From: Oscillospiraceae bacterium | Lineage (GTDB): Bacteria; Bacillota_A; Clostridia; Oscillospirales; Oscillospiraceae | Length of the DNA: 64,000 nt | Assembly: GCA_017481325.1 (NCBI GenBank) | Contig: JAFUPG010000061.1 | Span: 1-64,000, forward strand | Reading direction: 5' to 3' | Shown: positions 41,201 to 49,816 of the stretch, piece by piece | Layout of the letters: every line of letters begins with the position of its first letter | Position numbering within the stretch: position 1 is the stretch's first letter | Position numbers and translations under genes: made by a program | Notes under the pieces: model-generated | What the model was told of the DNA's origin: nothing | The model's input: the letters and a program-made list of their open reading frames with translations, nothing else | Databases searched by the model: none

Positions 41201-43925
41201 CACCGATATGAACGGCGCTGTGGGCACCGATGCTTACGGCTACACCGTTCTGCCCGTGGTTGCCTACTACGACGTAGCCATCGGCACCATGGTTTACGGC
41301 AGAGACTGCACCATCACTGTCTATGACATCGAGGGTCTGCCCGCTGCCAATGTCACCGTGAAGCTCAACGGCACCGAGATCGGCGCCACTGCCGAAGACG
41401 GCACTCTGACCACCAATGCCATGGCTGCCATGGAAGTCGGTACCGAGTTCGTCATCACCGCCGAGAGCGAGCTGGGTCTGTCCTTCGAGTCCAAGGCCAA
41501 GGTTCTTGGCTATGCCGGCAACGAGGACAACCTGCCCAATGCCGTCCGCCACAACATCGTGGAAGACGACAGCACCATGACCTCCATCTCCTGGTTCACC
41601 AATGCCAACTACGCCAGAGAGAAGGCCTACATCCGCTACATGACCGAAGAGCAGTATGAGAAGCTGACCAAGGGCTTTGGCCCCGACACCAACTATCTCA
41701 CCGTCCGTGGCGAGACCGCAATGGTTCCCTTTGCCACCACCGGCAATGCTGCTTACCTGCACACCGTCACCCTGGACGGTCTGACCCCCGAAACCACCTA
41801 CTACTACTGGCTGGGCGACGGCAGCGAGGAAGCCTGGTCTGAGGCTATGACCTTTACCACCGAGGCCGCTGACGATGAAACTTCTGTGTTCTACATTCTG
41901 GGCGACACCCAGATGACCGGCGATCCCGCACAGGACGAGGATGCCATCAATGAGATCAATGCCATTCTGGCTCTGATCGCTGAGTATGATGTAGACTTCG
42001 GTATCCAGACCGGTGACTTCATCGACAACGGCGACAACTACAACCACTACGCACAGATCCTGAACATCCTGCAGAACAGCAGCGTTGGCGACAAGCTGCT
42101 CTACAGCGCATTCGGCAACCACGAGTACTACGGTGCTTCTGCCGGTGCCATTGCCGAGCAGATCTTCGCAATCCCCCACCCCAACTACTACTCCGTGGAG
42201 CACGGCGATGTGTATCTGGCTGTGATCAACTACGGCTCTGACCTGGAAGAGGTTGCTGCCTGGATCCAGGAGGATGCCGCCGCTTCCGAATGCACCTGGA
42301 AGCTGGTCACCGTCCACGAGCCCATCTACTTCACCAATGAATCCGCCGGCAATCTCCGCTATCAGGAGATCCTGGCCCCCGCCTTTGAGGCAGCCGGTAT
42401 TGACGTTGTCCTCAACGGTCACGACCACTCCTATGCCCGTACCGAGCAGCTGAAGGGCGGCATGGTTGTGGAAGACGGCACCACCTACTTCATCTGCGGC
42501 GACCTGGGCGAGAAGTCCAGAGATGTGAACTACATCGCCGTGGACAACCCCGAGTTCCACTTTGCAAAGGTCACTCAGGAGTATGACTCCGTCTATCTCA
42601 TGGCTGAGGCCACCGAGAAGAAGCTGACCATCACCGCCTACAACTCCGACGGCACCCAGCTGGACAGCTTCACCAAGGAGATCCCCGAGGAGATTATTGA
42701 TCCCGATGATCCCGACGATCCCGACGATCCCGTCATCCAGCATGAGTACGTCTATGACCGTGCCAACGATACCCTCATCTGCGTCACCGAGGAGTGTGAA
42801 GAGCCCGCTCCCGAGGATTACACCGGCTGGGCTACCGATCTGGAGACCGGCAAGAAGATGTACTTCATCGGCGGCGACTATGTCACCGAGTGGATGACCA
42901 TCGGCTCCGATCTGTATCACTTCGATGCAGAGACCGGCCTGATGCACGAGCTCACCGTTCTGGAAGACGTTCCCACCACCTGCGACACCCAGGGTCACAA
43001 GACCGTGGAATGTGAGTGCGGCGAGACCAAGACCATTGAGTACTCCAAGCCCACCGGCCATGACAACGAGGAGAAGGTTGCCGAGGACGGCACCGTCACC
43101 TATGTCTGCGTCAACTGCGGCAGAGAGTCCATCTATGACCTGAGCTTCATCGACGTTCCCGACAATGCCTGGTTCGCTCCTTATATTGATTACGTGGTCA
43201 AGGCCGGCCTCTTCGGCGGCAGAACCTCCATGATCTTCGACCCCAACACCGCCATGAGCCGTGTAGAACTGGTCAGCGTTATCTGGAGAGCTGCAGGTCA
43301 GCCTGAGTTCGACAACATCCACACCGTTCCCTTCACCGACTGCGCCACCAACGCCTGGTACACCGCAGCTGTGAACTGGGCCTCCAAGAACGAGATCGTC
43401 AACGGTATCGGTGATGGCCTCTTCGATCCTCAGGGTCAGATCACCCGTGAGCAGATCGTTACCATCCTGTACCGCTACGCCAAGTTCGTCGGAATGGATA
43501 CCACCAAGACCACCGATATTTCTGAAAACTTCACCGATGCGGAGAGCGTTTCCCTCTATGCCCGTGAGGCTATGGCCTGGGCAGTGGCTGAGGGCATCAT
43601 CGTCGGCGACGACGGCGAGATCCTGCCTCTGAGCAATGCCACCCGTGCGGAAGTGGCCACCATGATGACCCGCTTCCACAAGCTCCAGCTGGCACAGGAA
43701 GAGACTCCCGAGGAACCTGAAGATCCTGAGAACCCCGAAGATCCCGAGAACCCCGAAGATCCCACCGATCCCGAGAATCCCGAAGATCCCACCGATCCCG
43801 AGAATCCCGAAGATCCCACCGATCCCGAGAATCCCGAAGATCCCACCGATCCCGAGAATCCCGAAGATCCCACCGATCCCGAGAATCCCGGCGGCCCCGA
43901 TCTGGTCATCGACCCTGTCAACTAA
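38211..43925 (+). CDS. Giant surface protein: phosphodiester glycosidase (NAGPA), metallophosphoesterase and SLH domains
   Basis: A 1904-aa secreted protein. The start is ATG 38211 after AAGGAG, with a Sec signal (VICLFLALAMLVGVLPAVFA). Residues about 110-315 form a NAGPA-type phosphodiester glycosidase domain, with YLDGGGSATYATV near residue 262. Ig-like and galactose-binding-like modules fill 320-870, and a cohesin-like beta domain covers about 875-1020. A purple-acid-phosphatase-like unit follows: an FN3-type part at about 1105-1220 (TLDGLTPETTYYYWLGDG) and a calcineurin-like phosphoesterase at 1225-1450 with metal motifs LGDTQ, QTGDFIDNG, FGNHEYYG and NGHDHSYART. Three SLH repeats (about 1645-1826) anchor it to the wall, and a Pro/Glu/Asp tail ends it. 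The two hydrolase domains suggest attack on glycosyl phosphodiesters and the resulting phosphomonoesters. Confidence 0.88.
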   Translation: MKNSMFRKVICLFLALAMLVGVLPAVFAAEEKAVVAPSGLYVISQTDYVITAGVTETQVLLNDASGEQQVAGFMTTVAPGAKVTFKASYTGYYTEGSTVGSRAEAAENLTWGMARTTDQAKAYEAATGDKVIFATNGDYYNMQTLQPLGYLIMEGNVVQTGNGNAQEPYFAVLRDGSYAIRDYGTDHSDVLEAISGPFYLVKDGVNVADPNNKDQMPRNSIGMKADGSVVTFLADGRQAPYSVGMSLYDQAELLLQNGCVDALYLDGGGSATYATVREGTEEMVVRNSPSDGPERTVASALLMVSTAISDGSFDHASLYPKNEVYTPGSTVQFTAIGVDAAGEPAEIPEGLTWSVAAECGDITSDGVFTAEEGFAGEVEVSLMKGASNYGSTKITIADIDDLYFTGESISLDFDAGSNLGLNAKYLKRVIHYKDGDFTWEIKSTTEGVEDAAVGTMNGNIFHSGKFEGTVTADVTVTYTKLDGTTLSDVIHVEIGKMPVIYQDFEPDENGPLTAAHYHWGKNTYHYEGSPYGDGYYGEYPTLDVITAGTYSGSPTVTTLTAPYQFTGNYDSAVPAAPIFRANGYTYYLWPNNSIKAYNAGALRTVSREEGGQVRSGDYALELNYDYSSFDNSSNSNFYVRYCGEEIPVEGYPTQVGVWVYAPEGTPAYKVYVDIAVWNGNGYSTKNIPLLNASEGEQSGGINWTGWMYCYADLTALHASITPEHPLMIRQGEGLVWLSYQPAAGEGRFNGTLYFDDMCFVYGTNLDDLVNPVIDTLTVNGMELAADGSTVITEADVEIEAAFHDPESQNRTGVDAAATTIFIDGKNIACDGDDSKAMTRTTLGNGHHTVTVTISDGDGNTVSMTREFDVAVEGAENAYVTFGGDGIVTLGGVYVMDLTVEGTVNEIEMTVVDINTDFGTPTTGAGGSVYGAPVITFAEGVTGEYEFLSTGYKKGALTLTVSAEAGLTGTVATVSFDIPTTVDPEVDYLKYRVSNISFTDMNGAVGTDAYGYTVLPVVAYYDVAIGTMVYGRDCTITVYDIEGLPAANVTVKLNGTEIGATAEDGTLTTNAMAAMEVGTEFVITAESELGLSFESKAKVLGYAGNEDNLPNAVRHNIVEDDSTMTSISWFTNANYAREKAYIRYMTEEQYEKLTKGFGPDTNYLTVRGETAMVPFATTGNAAYLHTVTLDGLTPETTYYYWLGDGSEEAWSEAMTFTTEAADDETSVFYILGDTQMTGDPAQDEDAINEINAILALIAEYDVDFGIQTGDFIDNGDNYNHYAQILNILQNSSVGDKLLYSAFGNHEYYGASAGAIAEQIFAIPHPNYYSVEHGDVYLAVINYGSDLEEVAAWIQEDAAASECTWKLVTVHEPIYFTNESAGNLRYQEILAPAFEAAGIDVVLNGHDHSYARTEQLKGGMVVEDGTTYFICGDLGEKSRDVNYIAVDNPEFHFAKVTQEYDSVYLMAEATEKKLTITAYNSDGTQLDSFTKEIPEEIIDPDDPDDPDDPVIQHEYVYDRANDTLICVTEECEEPAPEDYTGWATDLETGKKMYFIGGDYVTEWMTIGSDLYHFDAETGLMHELTVLEDVPTTCDTQGHKTVECECGETKTIEYSKPTGHDNEEKVAEDGTVTYVCVNCGRESIYDLSFIDVPDNAWFAPYIDYVVKAGLFGGRTSMIFDPNTAMSRVELVSVIWRAAGQPEFDNIHTVPFTDCATNAWYTAAVNWASKNEIVNGIGDGLFDPQGQITREQIVTILYRYAKFVGMDTTKTTDISENFTDAESVSLYAREAMAWAVAEGIIVGDDGEILPLSNATRAEVATMMTRFHKLQLAQEETPEEPEDPENPEDPENPEDPTDPENPEDPTDPENPEDPTDPENPEDPTDPENPEDPTDPENPGGPDLVIDPVN
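43755..43889 (+). repeat. Five exact or near-exact 27-bp repeats coding EDPTDPENP
   Basis: The unit GAAGATCCCACCGATCCCGAGAATCCC, nine codons, is repeated five times in frame at the C-terminus of the giant SLH protein, preceded by two 18-bp EDPENP units. DNA identity between copies is nearly complete, so copy number may vary between strains. Confidence 0.92.
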
Positions 43926-43930
43926 TACGC

Positions 43931-43969
43931 AAGCAGCTCTGCGGAGTTTCCGCAGAGCTGCTTTTTTTC
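43931..43969 (+). terminator. Intrinsic terminator after the giant SLH gene
   Basis: A perfect 14-bp stem AGCAGCTCTGCGGA / TCCGCAGAGCTGCT with a GTT loop is followed by T7. Confidence 0.92.
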
Positions 43970-44001
43970 TGTCTTTGGGACAATCAGACCGTCTTTTTTC
44001 C

Positions 44002-44030
44002 TTGAAAAAGCGCAATCCATACTCTATAAT
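44002..44030 (+). promoter_or_regulatory. Predicted sigma-A promoter for the hydrogenase gene
   Basis: TTGAAA (44002-44007) and TATAAT (44025-44030) are spaced by 17 bases. A second TATAAT-like box lies at 44040. Confidence 0.7.
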
Positions 44031-44118
44031 AGTAATTGGTATAATAGAATTATTATCGTCTGTTCAAATCGCAAGAATAGCGATGATTACCTCATCAAAT
44101 GAAACGGAGGTCTGCACT

Positions 44119-45624
44119 ATGCGAGGGATTCCCTCTCTGATTACCGACATTCGAAAGAAAGTATTTACAGAAGTTGCCCGTATGGCCTATGCCGGCGGCG
44201 ATTACTCCCATGCGGAGGAGTTGCCCTTTGTGATCGTTCCCGGCGATCAGCCCCTGCACCGTGAGTCCATTTTTCTGGAGCGTGCCATTGCCGGTGAGCG
44301 TGTTCGCCTTGCCATGGGTCTGGGTGTCCGATCCATCCAAACCCGCAGCCTCATGACCGACGGCATGGATGCTGCTGCCGTGGCAGAGCAATATTACGAG
44401 CCGCCTCTGATCAACATCATCCCCTATGCCTGCCATGCCTGCCCGGAAAATCAGTATCACGTAACAGAGAGCTGCCAGAACTGCCTTGCAGCCTCCTGCC
44501 AGAAAGTCTGCCCCGTAGGTGCCATCTCCTTTGTCAACGGCAAGAGCTTTATTGACCGCAGCAAGTGCATCAAGTGCGGCAAGTGCCAGAAGGCCTGCCC
44601 CTACCATGCCATCATCCATCTGGAGCGTCCCTGTCAGGTTGCCTGCGGTATGGATGCCATCGGCTCCGATGAGCACGGCAGAGCGGTGATCCATCAGGAC
44701 AAGTGCGTTGCCTGCGGCCAGTGTCTGGTCAGCTGCCCCTTTGGTGCCATTGTGGACAAGGGGCAGATCTTCCAGGTGATTCAGTCCATTTTGAAGGGCG
44801 ACGAGGTCATTGCCATTGTGGCTCCCGCCTTTATCGGCCAGTTCGGCAAGTACTCCACTCCCGAGAAATTCGTTACCGCCATGAAAATGCTGGGCTTCCA
44901 CCGTGTGGTGGAGGTGGCTGTGGGCGCAGATCTGTGTACCATTGAAGAAGCAAAGGACTTCCTGGAAAAAGTTCCCAAGGAGCAGGATTATATGGCCACC
45001 TCCTGCTGCCCTGCCTGGCACTCCATGATTTACAAGCTCTTCCCCAGTGAGACAAAAAAGATCTCCATGACCCTGACCCCCATGGTCTTCACTGCCCGCT
45101 TGATGAAAAAGCAGTTCCCCGGCTGCAAGGTGGTCTTTGTTGGCCCCTGTGCGGCGAAAAAACTGGAAGCCATTCGAGAGGATATCCGCTCCGACGTGGA
45201 TTTTGTCCTGACCTTTGAAGAGCTCCAGGGCATGTTTGAAGCAAAAAATGTGGACTTTGCGGAAATTGAAGGCAGCGTAGTGCTCAACGAGGCCAGCGCC
45301 TCCGGCAGAGGCTTTGCCGTGGCCGGCGGTGTGGCAAAGGCTGTGACAGATCTGATCAGCAAAGAGCAGCCGGAGCTGGAGATCCACACCGCCCGTGCCG
45401 AAGGTCTGCGGGAATGCCGCAAGCTGATGACGCTGGCAAAGGCCGGCAAATACAAGGGCTGTCTGCTGGAGGGCATGGCCTGTCCCGGCGGCTGTGTTGC
45501 AGGTGCAGGTACGGTTCTGCCTGTGGAGATCGCCGCCAGAACCGTAGGCAAATATCAAAATGAAGCGGAACGCAGCAGTCCCCTGGACAGCGCCTACCGC
45601 AATCTCAGCGAGTCCCTGGACTAA
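44119..45624 (+). CDS. [FeFe] hydrogenase with ferredoxin domains (probably group B)
   Basis: A 501-aa iron-sulfur enzyme. The ATG is 7 bases after ACGGAGGT. Cys clusters at residues 115-215 (CLAASCQKVCPVGAISF, CIKCGKCQKACPYHAI, CVACGQCLVSCPFGAIV) indicate at least two [4Fe-4S] centres. H-cluster motifs are L1 TSCCPAW (near 293), L2 VGPCAAKKLEA (near 342) and L3 EGMACPGGCVAGAG (near 451), so a catalytic H-cluster is plausible. There is no N-terminal [2Fe-2S] domain and no HydB/HydC partner nearby, which fits monomeric, ferredoxin-linked group B enzymes. The physiological direction (H2 release or sensing) is not decidable. It lies between two SLH-protein genes, 13 bases before the second, and may share a transcript with it. 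Confidence 0.9.
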   Translation: MRGIPSLITDIRKKVFTEVARMAYAGGDYSHAEELPFVIVPGDQPLHRESIFLERAIAGERVRLAMGLGVRSIQTRSLMTDGMDAAAVAEQYYEPPLINIIPYACHACPENQYHVTESCQNCLAASCQKVCPVGAISFVNGKSFIDRSKCIKCGKCQKACPYHAIIHLERPCQVACGMDAIGSDEHGRAVIHQDKCVACGQCLVSCPFGAIVDKGQIFQVIQSILKGDEVIAIVAPAFIGQFGKYSTPEKFVTAMKMLGFHRVVEVAVGADLCTIEEAKDFLEKVPKEQDYMATSCCPAWHSMIYKLFPSETKKISMTLTPMVFTARLMKKQFPGCKVVFVGPCAAKKLEAIREDIRSDVDFVLTFEELQGMFEAKNVDFAEIEGSVVLNEASASGRGFAVAGGVAKAVTDLISKEQPELEIHTARAEGLRECRKLMTLAKAGKYKGCLLEGMACPGGCVAGAGTVLPVEIAARTVGKYQNEAERSSPLDSAYRNLSESLD

Positions 45625-45637
45625 GAAAGGAGCGCAC

Positions 45638-48600
45638 ATGAAAAATCGTTTTTTCTCTCTGATTCTTGCTCTTTCGCTGCTGCTGTCCTGCCTCCCGGCA
45701 GTGGGTGCAGAGGAGAGCCTCCCCTTCACAGACGTTTCTTCTGATGATTGGTATTATGAATCCGTCGCCTATGTCTATGAACAGGGACTGATGGATGGGG
45801 TCAGCAGTGACAGCTTTCTGCCACAGGCGATGACCAGCCGTGCCATGGTGGTCACGGTTCTGTTCCGTGCCGAAGGCGAGCCCTCGGAGCGTGGCCTTGG
45901 CTTTACAGATGTTCCCGATGGACTCTGGTATACGGAGGCCATCCGTTGGGCCCAGGGCATCGGTCTGGCCTTTGGTTACGGCGACGGCACTTTCCTGCCG
46001 GATCAGCCCATGAGCCGCCAGGAAATGGTTACGGTTTTCTTCCGCTATGCCCAGTACAAGGGGCTGCCTCTGGCAGAGAATGCCGATTTGGAGCAGTTTT
46101 CAGATTGCGCCCAGATCGCAGCCTATGCAAAGGATGCGCTGAATTGGGCGGTTTCTGTTGGGCTTGTCAACGGTGTCTCCCAGGAGCTGCTTTTGCCGGA
46201 GGGCAACAGTGACCGTGGGCAGCTGGCTGCTGTTCTAGCTCGGCTCCACGTTCTTCTGGCGCTGAAGGAACAGCTCCCCCTGATCCCCGAGCATATTGCT
46301 GAGCTTTACGGCATCGATCCCTATGAAACCGATACCGACGGCGACGGCCTGGATAATTATACAGAAATCTATGTTACGGGCACAGATCCCCGGATTGCGG
46401 ATACCGACGGCAACGGCGTTGCGGATTTTTATGAGGATACCGACGGCGACGGCCTGGACAATGCTGCAGAAATTGCTCTGGGCACAAGCCTCTCCAAGGC
46501 AGATTCCGACGGCGACGGTATCTCTGATGACAGGGAATATCAGGAGCTCGGCACCGATCCCACCCTCTACGACAGCGATGCTGACGGACTTTGCGACGGC
46601 GACGAGCTGCTTTTGGGCACTGATCCGCAGAATCCCGTCTCCGACGGTACCACACCCGACGGTGAGCGCCGCTTTGTCCAGACGCTTCGGGCGCAGAACA
46701 TCGACACACGTCTGCTCAGCGAGGACAACCTGGTGATCCCCTCTCTGACCGCTGAAGTAAAGGGCAATATCAACCGCAACGTGACCATGGAGGTCACCGA
46801 CTCCAATCGTTTCAGCGACAGCCGTGCCATCGTCGGCCGTGCCTTTGATCTGCAGGGCGATGATATCACGGCAGGACAGCTCTCCTTCCGTCTGCGCTAC
46901 AGCGATGTGAGCTATATTGCCCACGGTGAAAGCAGCTTCCCCTCCCTTCTGATCTGCAGATACAATGAAGACGGCACCACCGACTACCTGCCCACCGGCT
47001 ATGAAGACGGCATCCTCTCGGCGGATATCGACCGGGAAGGAACCTATTACGTGCTGGATGTGAAGAAGCTCTTCGACGAGCTGGGATTGATCCTGCCTGT
47101 GGTGGGCGATTCCGACGAAGATCGCTATACCCGCTCTGCCGAAAAGGTTATGGCACAGGCGGACATTGTGTTCCTCATTGACACCACCAGCTCCATGCGC
47201 AATGAAATCGACAACGTAAAAGCAAATGTTGGCAATTTTGTGGAGGCGCTGAAGGACGAAGGCATCTCCGCCAGTCTTGCCCTGGTGGATTATCAGGATC
47301 TGGCGTACGACGGCTACGATACCACCCGGGTACACAGGAACGGCTCTTCCAACTGGTTTGTGGACATGGATGCCTATGCTGAGGCCATCTCCAATCTGGA
47401 GCTTGGAATCGGTGGCGACCGTCCCGAGTGCGCCCTGGATGCACTGGAGACTGCCCGTCTGCTGGACATGCGTGCCTCTGCCGGAAAGATTTTTGTTCTG
47501 GTGACCGATGCCACTTATAAGGTCGACAACCGCTATGGCATTCCCTCCATGGAGGCTGAAATTCAGCTGCTGGAGAATGAAGGTGTGCGCTGCTGCGTCA
47601 TCACAACCGAGGCGCTGAAAAACGACTACACCCAGTTATTCACCCGCACCGATGGCGTCTGGCTGGATGTCTACGGTGATTTCCAAACAGAGCTCATGAC
47701 CCTGTCACGGGAGCTGGGCACTGACATCGTCGGTGACGGCTACTGGATCTATCTGGATGGCCCCATTCCCGTCCCCGTCCGTTTGGATGCCGAGCCCTAT
47801 GCCGGCAGCACCGTGGACACCGACGGCGACGGTATCTATGACGTGGATGAGCTGGCAGAGTTTGGCCCCACGGGCTACATTGATCTGGATGCACTGCTGA
47901 CCCAGGTCAGCCAGGGTGTGATCACCGGCACCCAGTACGGCCAGGTGATGATGTATCAGTACGTCAGCAACCCCGTCCTTACCGATACGGACTACGACGG
48001 CATCGACGACAAGAAGGATGCCGCCCCCGACAACAACCACTTTACCGGCGTGATGTACTACAGCGGCGGCAAGGAGCAGTGCAATGTGGAGTTTACCGTG
48101 GACTACCGCCTGCTCTTTGGTGACAACACGGTCTATAACAGAGATCTTTCTGTCCTGGGCAGCCTTTACGCCTCCGATATTTATCAGGATCTGTATATCG
48201 ATGTGACCGGCGGTGCTTCCGGCGGCTCTCGCAATGCAACGGACTTCCCTGAGATTTTCGGTCTGCAGGATGTGGAGGATATCCATCTCACTGCAGCGGA
48301 ATATGCTGTGGATAAGGATGACCTGTCTGAGATCGTCATCGGACACCGGACCGTGCTTTACGGCGGAGAGACTCGGGAGATCCTGGTGCTCAACGTCCGT
48401 GGTACCAACGGCACCAATGCGGAGTGGAGCAGCAATTTTGACGTAGGTGCTGACACTTCCTCTTACTACAAGGCTCTGGGATCTTCCCATCCCGATTGGA
48501 AGAACAAGGCCAACCACAAGGGCTTTGATGTAACCACCAACCGCATTATTGCGAAATTCACAGACTATATCCGGCGGCATGATCTGGATGATATCTCTAT

Positions 48601-49378
48601 CCCCAAGACCATTTTTGTCAACGGTCACTCCCGTGGCGCTGCCATTGCAAACCTTCTGGGCGCTTATTTTGAGGATCATCCGGACTACACCTCCTTCACC
48701 TATACCTTTGCCGCTCCCTACTGCACTACCGATCCCAACGCTGCTTCTTATGAAACCGTGTTTAATGTAACCAATGGCGACGACCTGATTCCCTATCTGC
48801 CGCTGCCCGACTGGGGCTTCAAAAAGTACGGCACTGTCCTGACCATCAGCGTTGCGGACTACTATGAGGATTCCAATATGTTCGGCGATGCAGAACGTAC
48901 CTTCGAATGGCTCACCGGTCTGGATTATAACGACAACGGCGGTATCGCCTCGGCGCTCAATGCCTTTGCTGCCATCGTGGATACCAGAGAGCAGCTCTAC
49001 GTGCTGGACAATACCAGCGACGGCCAGGTGAACATCGGTAACGCCTATCATACCACCCAGGAAGGCGCTGAAAAGCGGCTCTTGGAGGTGCAGGCGCTGA
49101 TGGATGAGGCAAAGCTCTCCCGCTTCTGCCAGCTGAGCATCGTCAGCGGCACCTTCGGCATCAAGCACGTCCGTGTCACCTACTCCCCTGCCTACCTGAT
49201 GCAGAATCTGGCCAATATGGCCAGCAGCGTCGGTCCTCTGACGGGCTATGACACCGCAGGTAAATATGCCACAGCAAAAACCGCCTTTGCCACCTGCTAT
49301 ATCGGCGGCATGACCCACCCCCATATGCAGCCCACCTACTATCTCATCGCATATAATGACTTTAAGGCGCTGCCCTGA
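45638..49378 (+). CDS. SLH-anchored surface protein with calcium repeats, vWA domain and class 3 lipase domain
   Basis: A 1246-aa secreted protein. The ATG follows AAGAAAGGAGCGCAC; the signal peptide is MKNRFFSLILALSLLLSCLP. Three SLH repeats are N-terminal (about residues 28-205), unlike the two neighbouring SLH proteins where they are C-terminal. Residues about 224-335 contain thrombospondin-3/EF-hand-like calcium loops (DTDGDGLDN, DTDGNGVADF, DSDGDGISDD, DSDADGLCDG). A vWA domain at 508-695 has MIDAS DTTSS and a VTDATYKVD region. A lipase_3-like domain follows, with nucleophile elbow VNGHSRGAAIANLLGAYF near residue 992 and TNGDDLIPYLPLP supplying a likely acid residue. Adhesion plus wall-bound lipase or esterase activity is inferred. 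Confidence 0.88.
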   Translation: MKNRFFSLILALSLLLSCLPAVGAEESLPFTDVSSDDWYYESVAYVYEQGLMDGVSSDSFLPQAMTSRAMVVTVLFRAEGEPSERGLGFTDVPDGLWYTEAIRWAQGIGLAFGYGDGTFLPDQPMSRQEMVTVFFRYAQYKGLPLAENADLEQFSDCAQIAAYAKDALNWAVSVGLVNGVSQELLLPEGNSDRGQLAAVLARLHVLLALKEQLPLIPEHIAELYGIDPYETDTDGDGLDNYTEIYVTGTDPRIADTDGNGVADFYEDTDGDGLDNAAEIALGTSLSKADSDGDGISDDREYQELGTDPTLYDSDADGLCDGDELLLGTDPQNPVSDGTTPDGERRFVQTLRAQNIDTRLLSEDNLVIPSLTAEVKGNINRNVTMEVTDSNRFSDSRAIVGRAFDLQGDDITAGQLSFRLRYSDVSYIAHGESSFPSLLICRYNEDGTTDYLPTGYEDGILSADIDREGTYYVLDVKKLFDELGLILPVVGDSDEDRYTRSAEKVMAQADIVFLIDTTSSMRNEIDNVKANVGNFVEALKDEGISASLALVDYQDLAYDGYDTTRVHRNGSSNWFVDMDAYAEAISNLELGIGGDRPECALDALETARLLDMRASAGKIFVLVTDATYKVDNRYGIPSMEAEIQLLENEGVRCCVITTEALKNDYTQLFTRTDGVWLDVYGDFQTELMTLSRELGTDIVGDGYWIYLDGPIPVPVRLDAEPYAGSTVDTDGDGIYDVDELAEFGPTGYIDLDALLTQVSQGVITGTQYGQVMMYQYVSNPVLTDTDYDGIDDKKDAAPDNNHFTGVMYYSGGKEQCNVEFTVDYRLLFGDNTVYNRDLSVLGSLYASDIYQDLYIDVTGGASGGSRNATDFPEIFGLQDVEDIHLTAAEYAVDKDDLSEIVIGHRTVLYGGETREILVLNVRGTNGTNAEWSSNFDVGADTSSYYKALGSSHPDWKNKANHKGFDVTTNRIIAKFTDYIRRHDLDDISIPKTIFVNGHSRGAAIANLLGAYFEDHPDYTSFTYTFAAPYCTTDPNAASYETVFNVTNGDDLIPYLPLPDWGFKKYGTVLTISVADYYEDSNMFGDAERTFEWLTGLDYNDNGGIASALNAFAAIVDTREQLYVLDNTSDGQVNIGNAYHTTQEGAEKRLLEVQALMDEAKLSRFCQLSIVSGTFGIKHVRVTYSPAYLMQNLANMASSVGPLTGYDTAGKYATAKTAFATCYIGGMTHPHMQPTYYLIAYNDFKALP

Positions 49379-49389
49379 GGGTAACGGCT

Positions 49390-49812
49390 ATGAAAAAACC
49401 CCGTCGAGGTCTGCAATTTGCGGTGCAGCTGCTGATCGCAGTTCTGATCTATGCGGTGCAGTTTATGCTGCTGCCCGGCCTGTTGCCCCGGTTCTTCCCC
49501 CAGAGCAACGAAGCCACAGCTTTGCTGCTGATTCCGCTGCTGCTGTTTTCCACTGCAGGTGTCTTGTTGCTTGATCTGAAGTTATGGCACTGGCTGCTGG
49601 CCGATCTGCTTTTGGGTTTCCTGCTATGCCTTTATGACGGAAATGGACTCTATGGGATCGGACTTCGAGGCGTATTTTTGGACGGCACAATGCCCCGATA
49701 CCATAAGCCCCTTGCTCTGGCCATGATCGCAGGCCTACTGCTGTTAATGCTTCTGCTGCAATGCCTGAGTTTGCCGGTAAAACGGCTGCTGAAAAGAAAC
49801 ACAGTATCATAA
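49390..49812 (+). CDS. Small polytopic membrane protein, function unknown
   Basis: A 140-aa protein with four hydrophobic segments (about residues 12-32, 43-63, 64-85 and 108-128) and a basic C-terminus (VKRLLKRNTVS). It starts 11 bases after the vWA-lipase gene, probably co-transcribed with it, and ends in a strong terminator. No family is recognised. A role in export or folding of the large surface protein is possible but unsupported. Confidence 0.78.
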   Translation: MKKPRRGLQFAVQLLIAVLIYAVQFMLLPGLLPRFFPQSNEATALLLIPLLLFSTAGVLLLDLKLWHWLLADLLLGFLLCLYDGNGLYGIGLRGVFLDGTMPRYHKPLALAMIAGLLLLMLLLQCLSLPVKRLLKRNTVS

Positions 49813-49816
49813 ACAA

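Noticed and set aside
43755..43889. Possible CRISPR array at the 27-bp repeats
   Set aside because: Repeats abut with no spacers and keep an in-frame EDPTDPENP code, so they are protein-coding repeats.
39003..44015. A 1670-codon minus-strand frame opposite the giant SLH gene
   Set aside because: It is a shadow of strongly biased codons on the plus strand (GGC/GTC-type complements give Gly/Val-rich sequence). It has no ribosome site, domains or realistic composition, while the plus strand has signal peptide, catalytic and SLH motifs.
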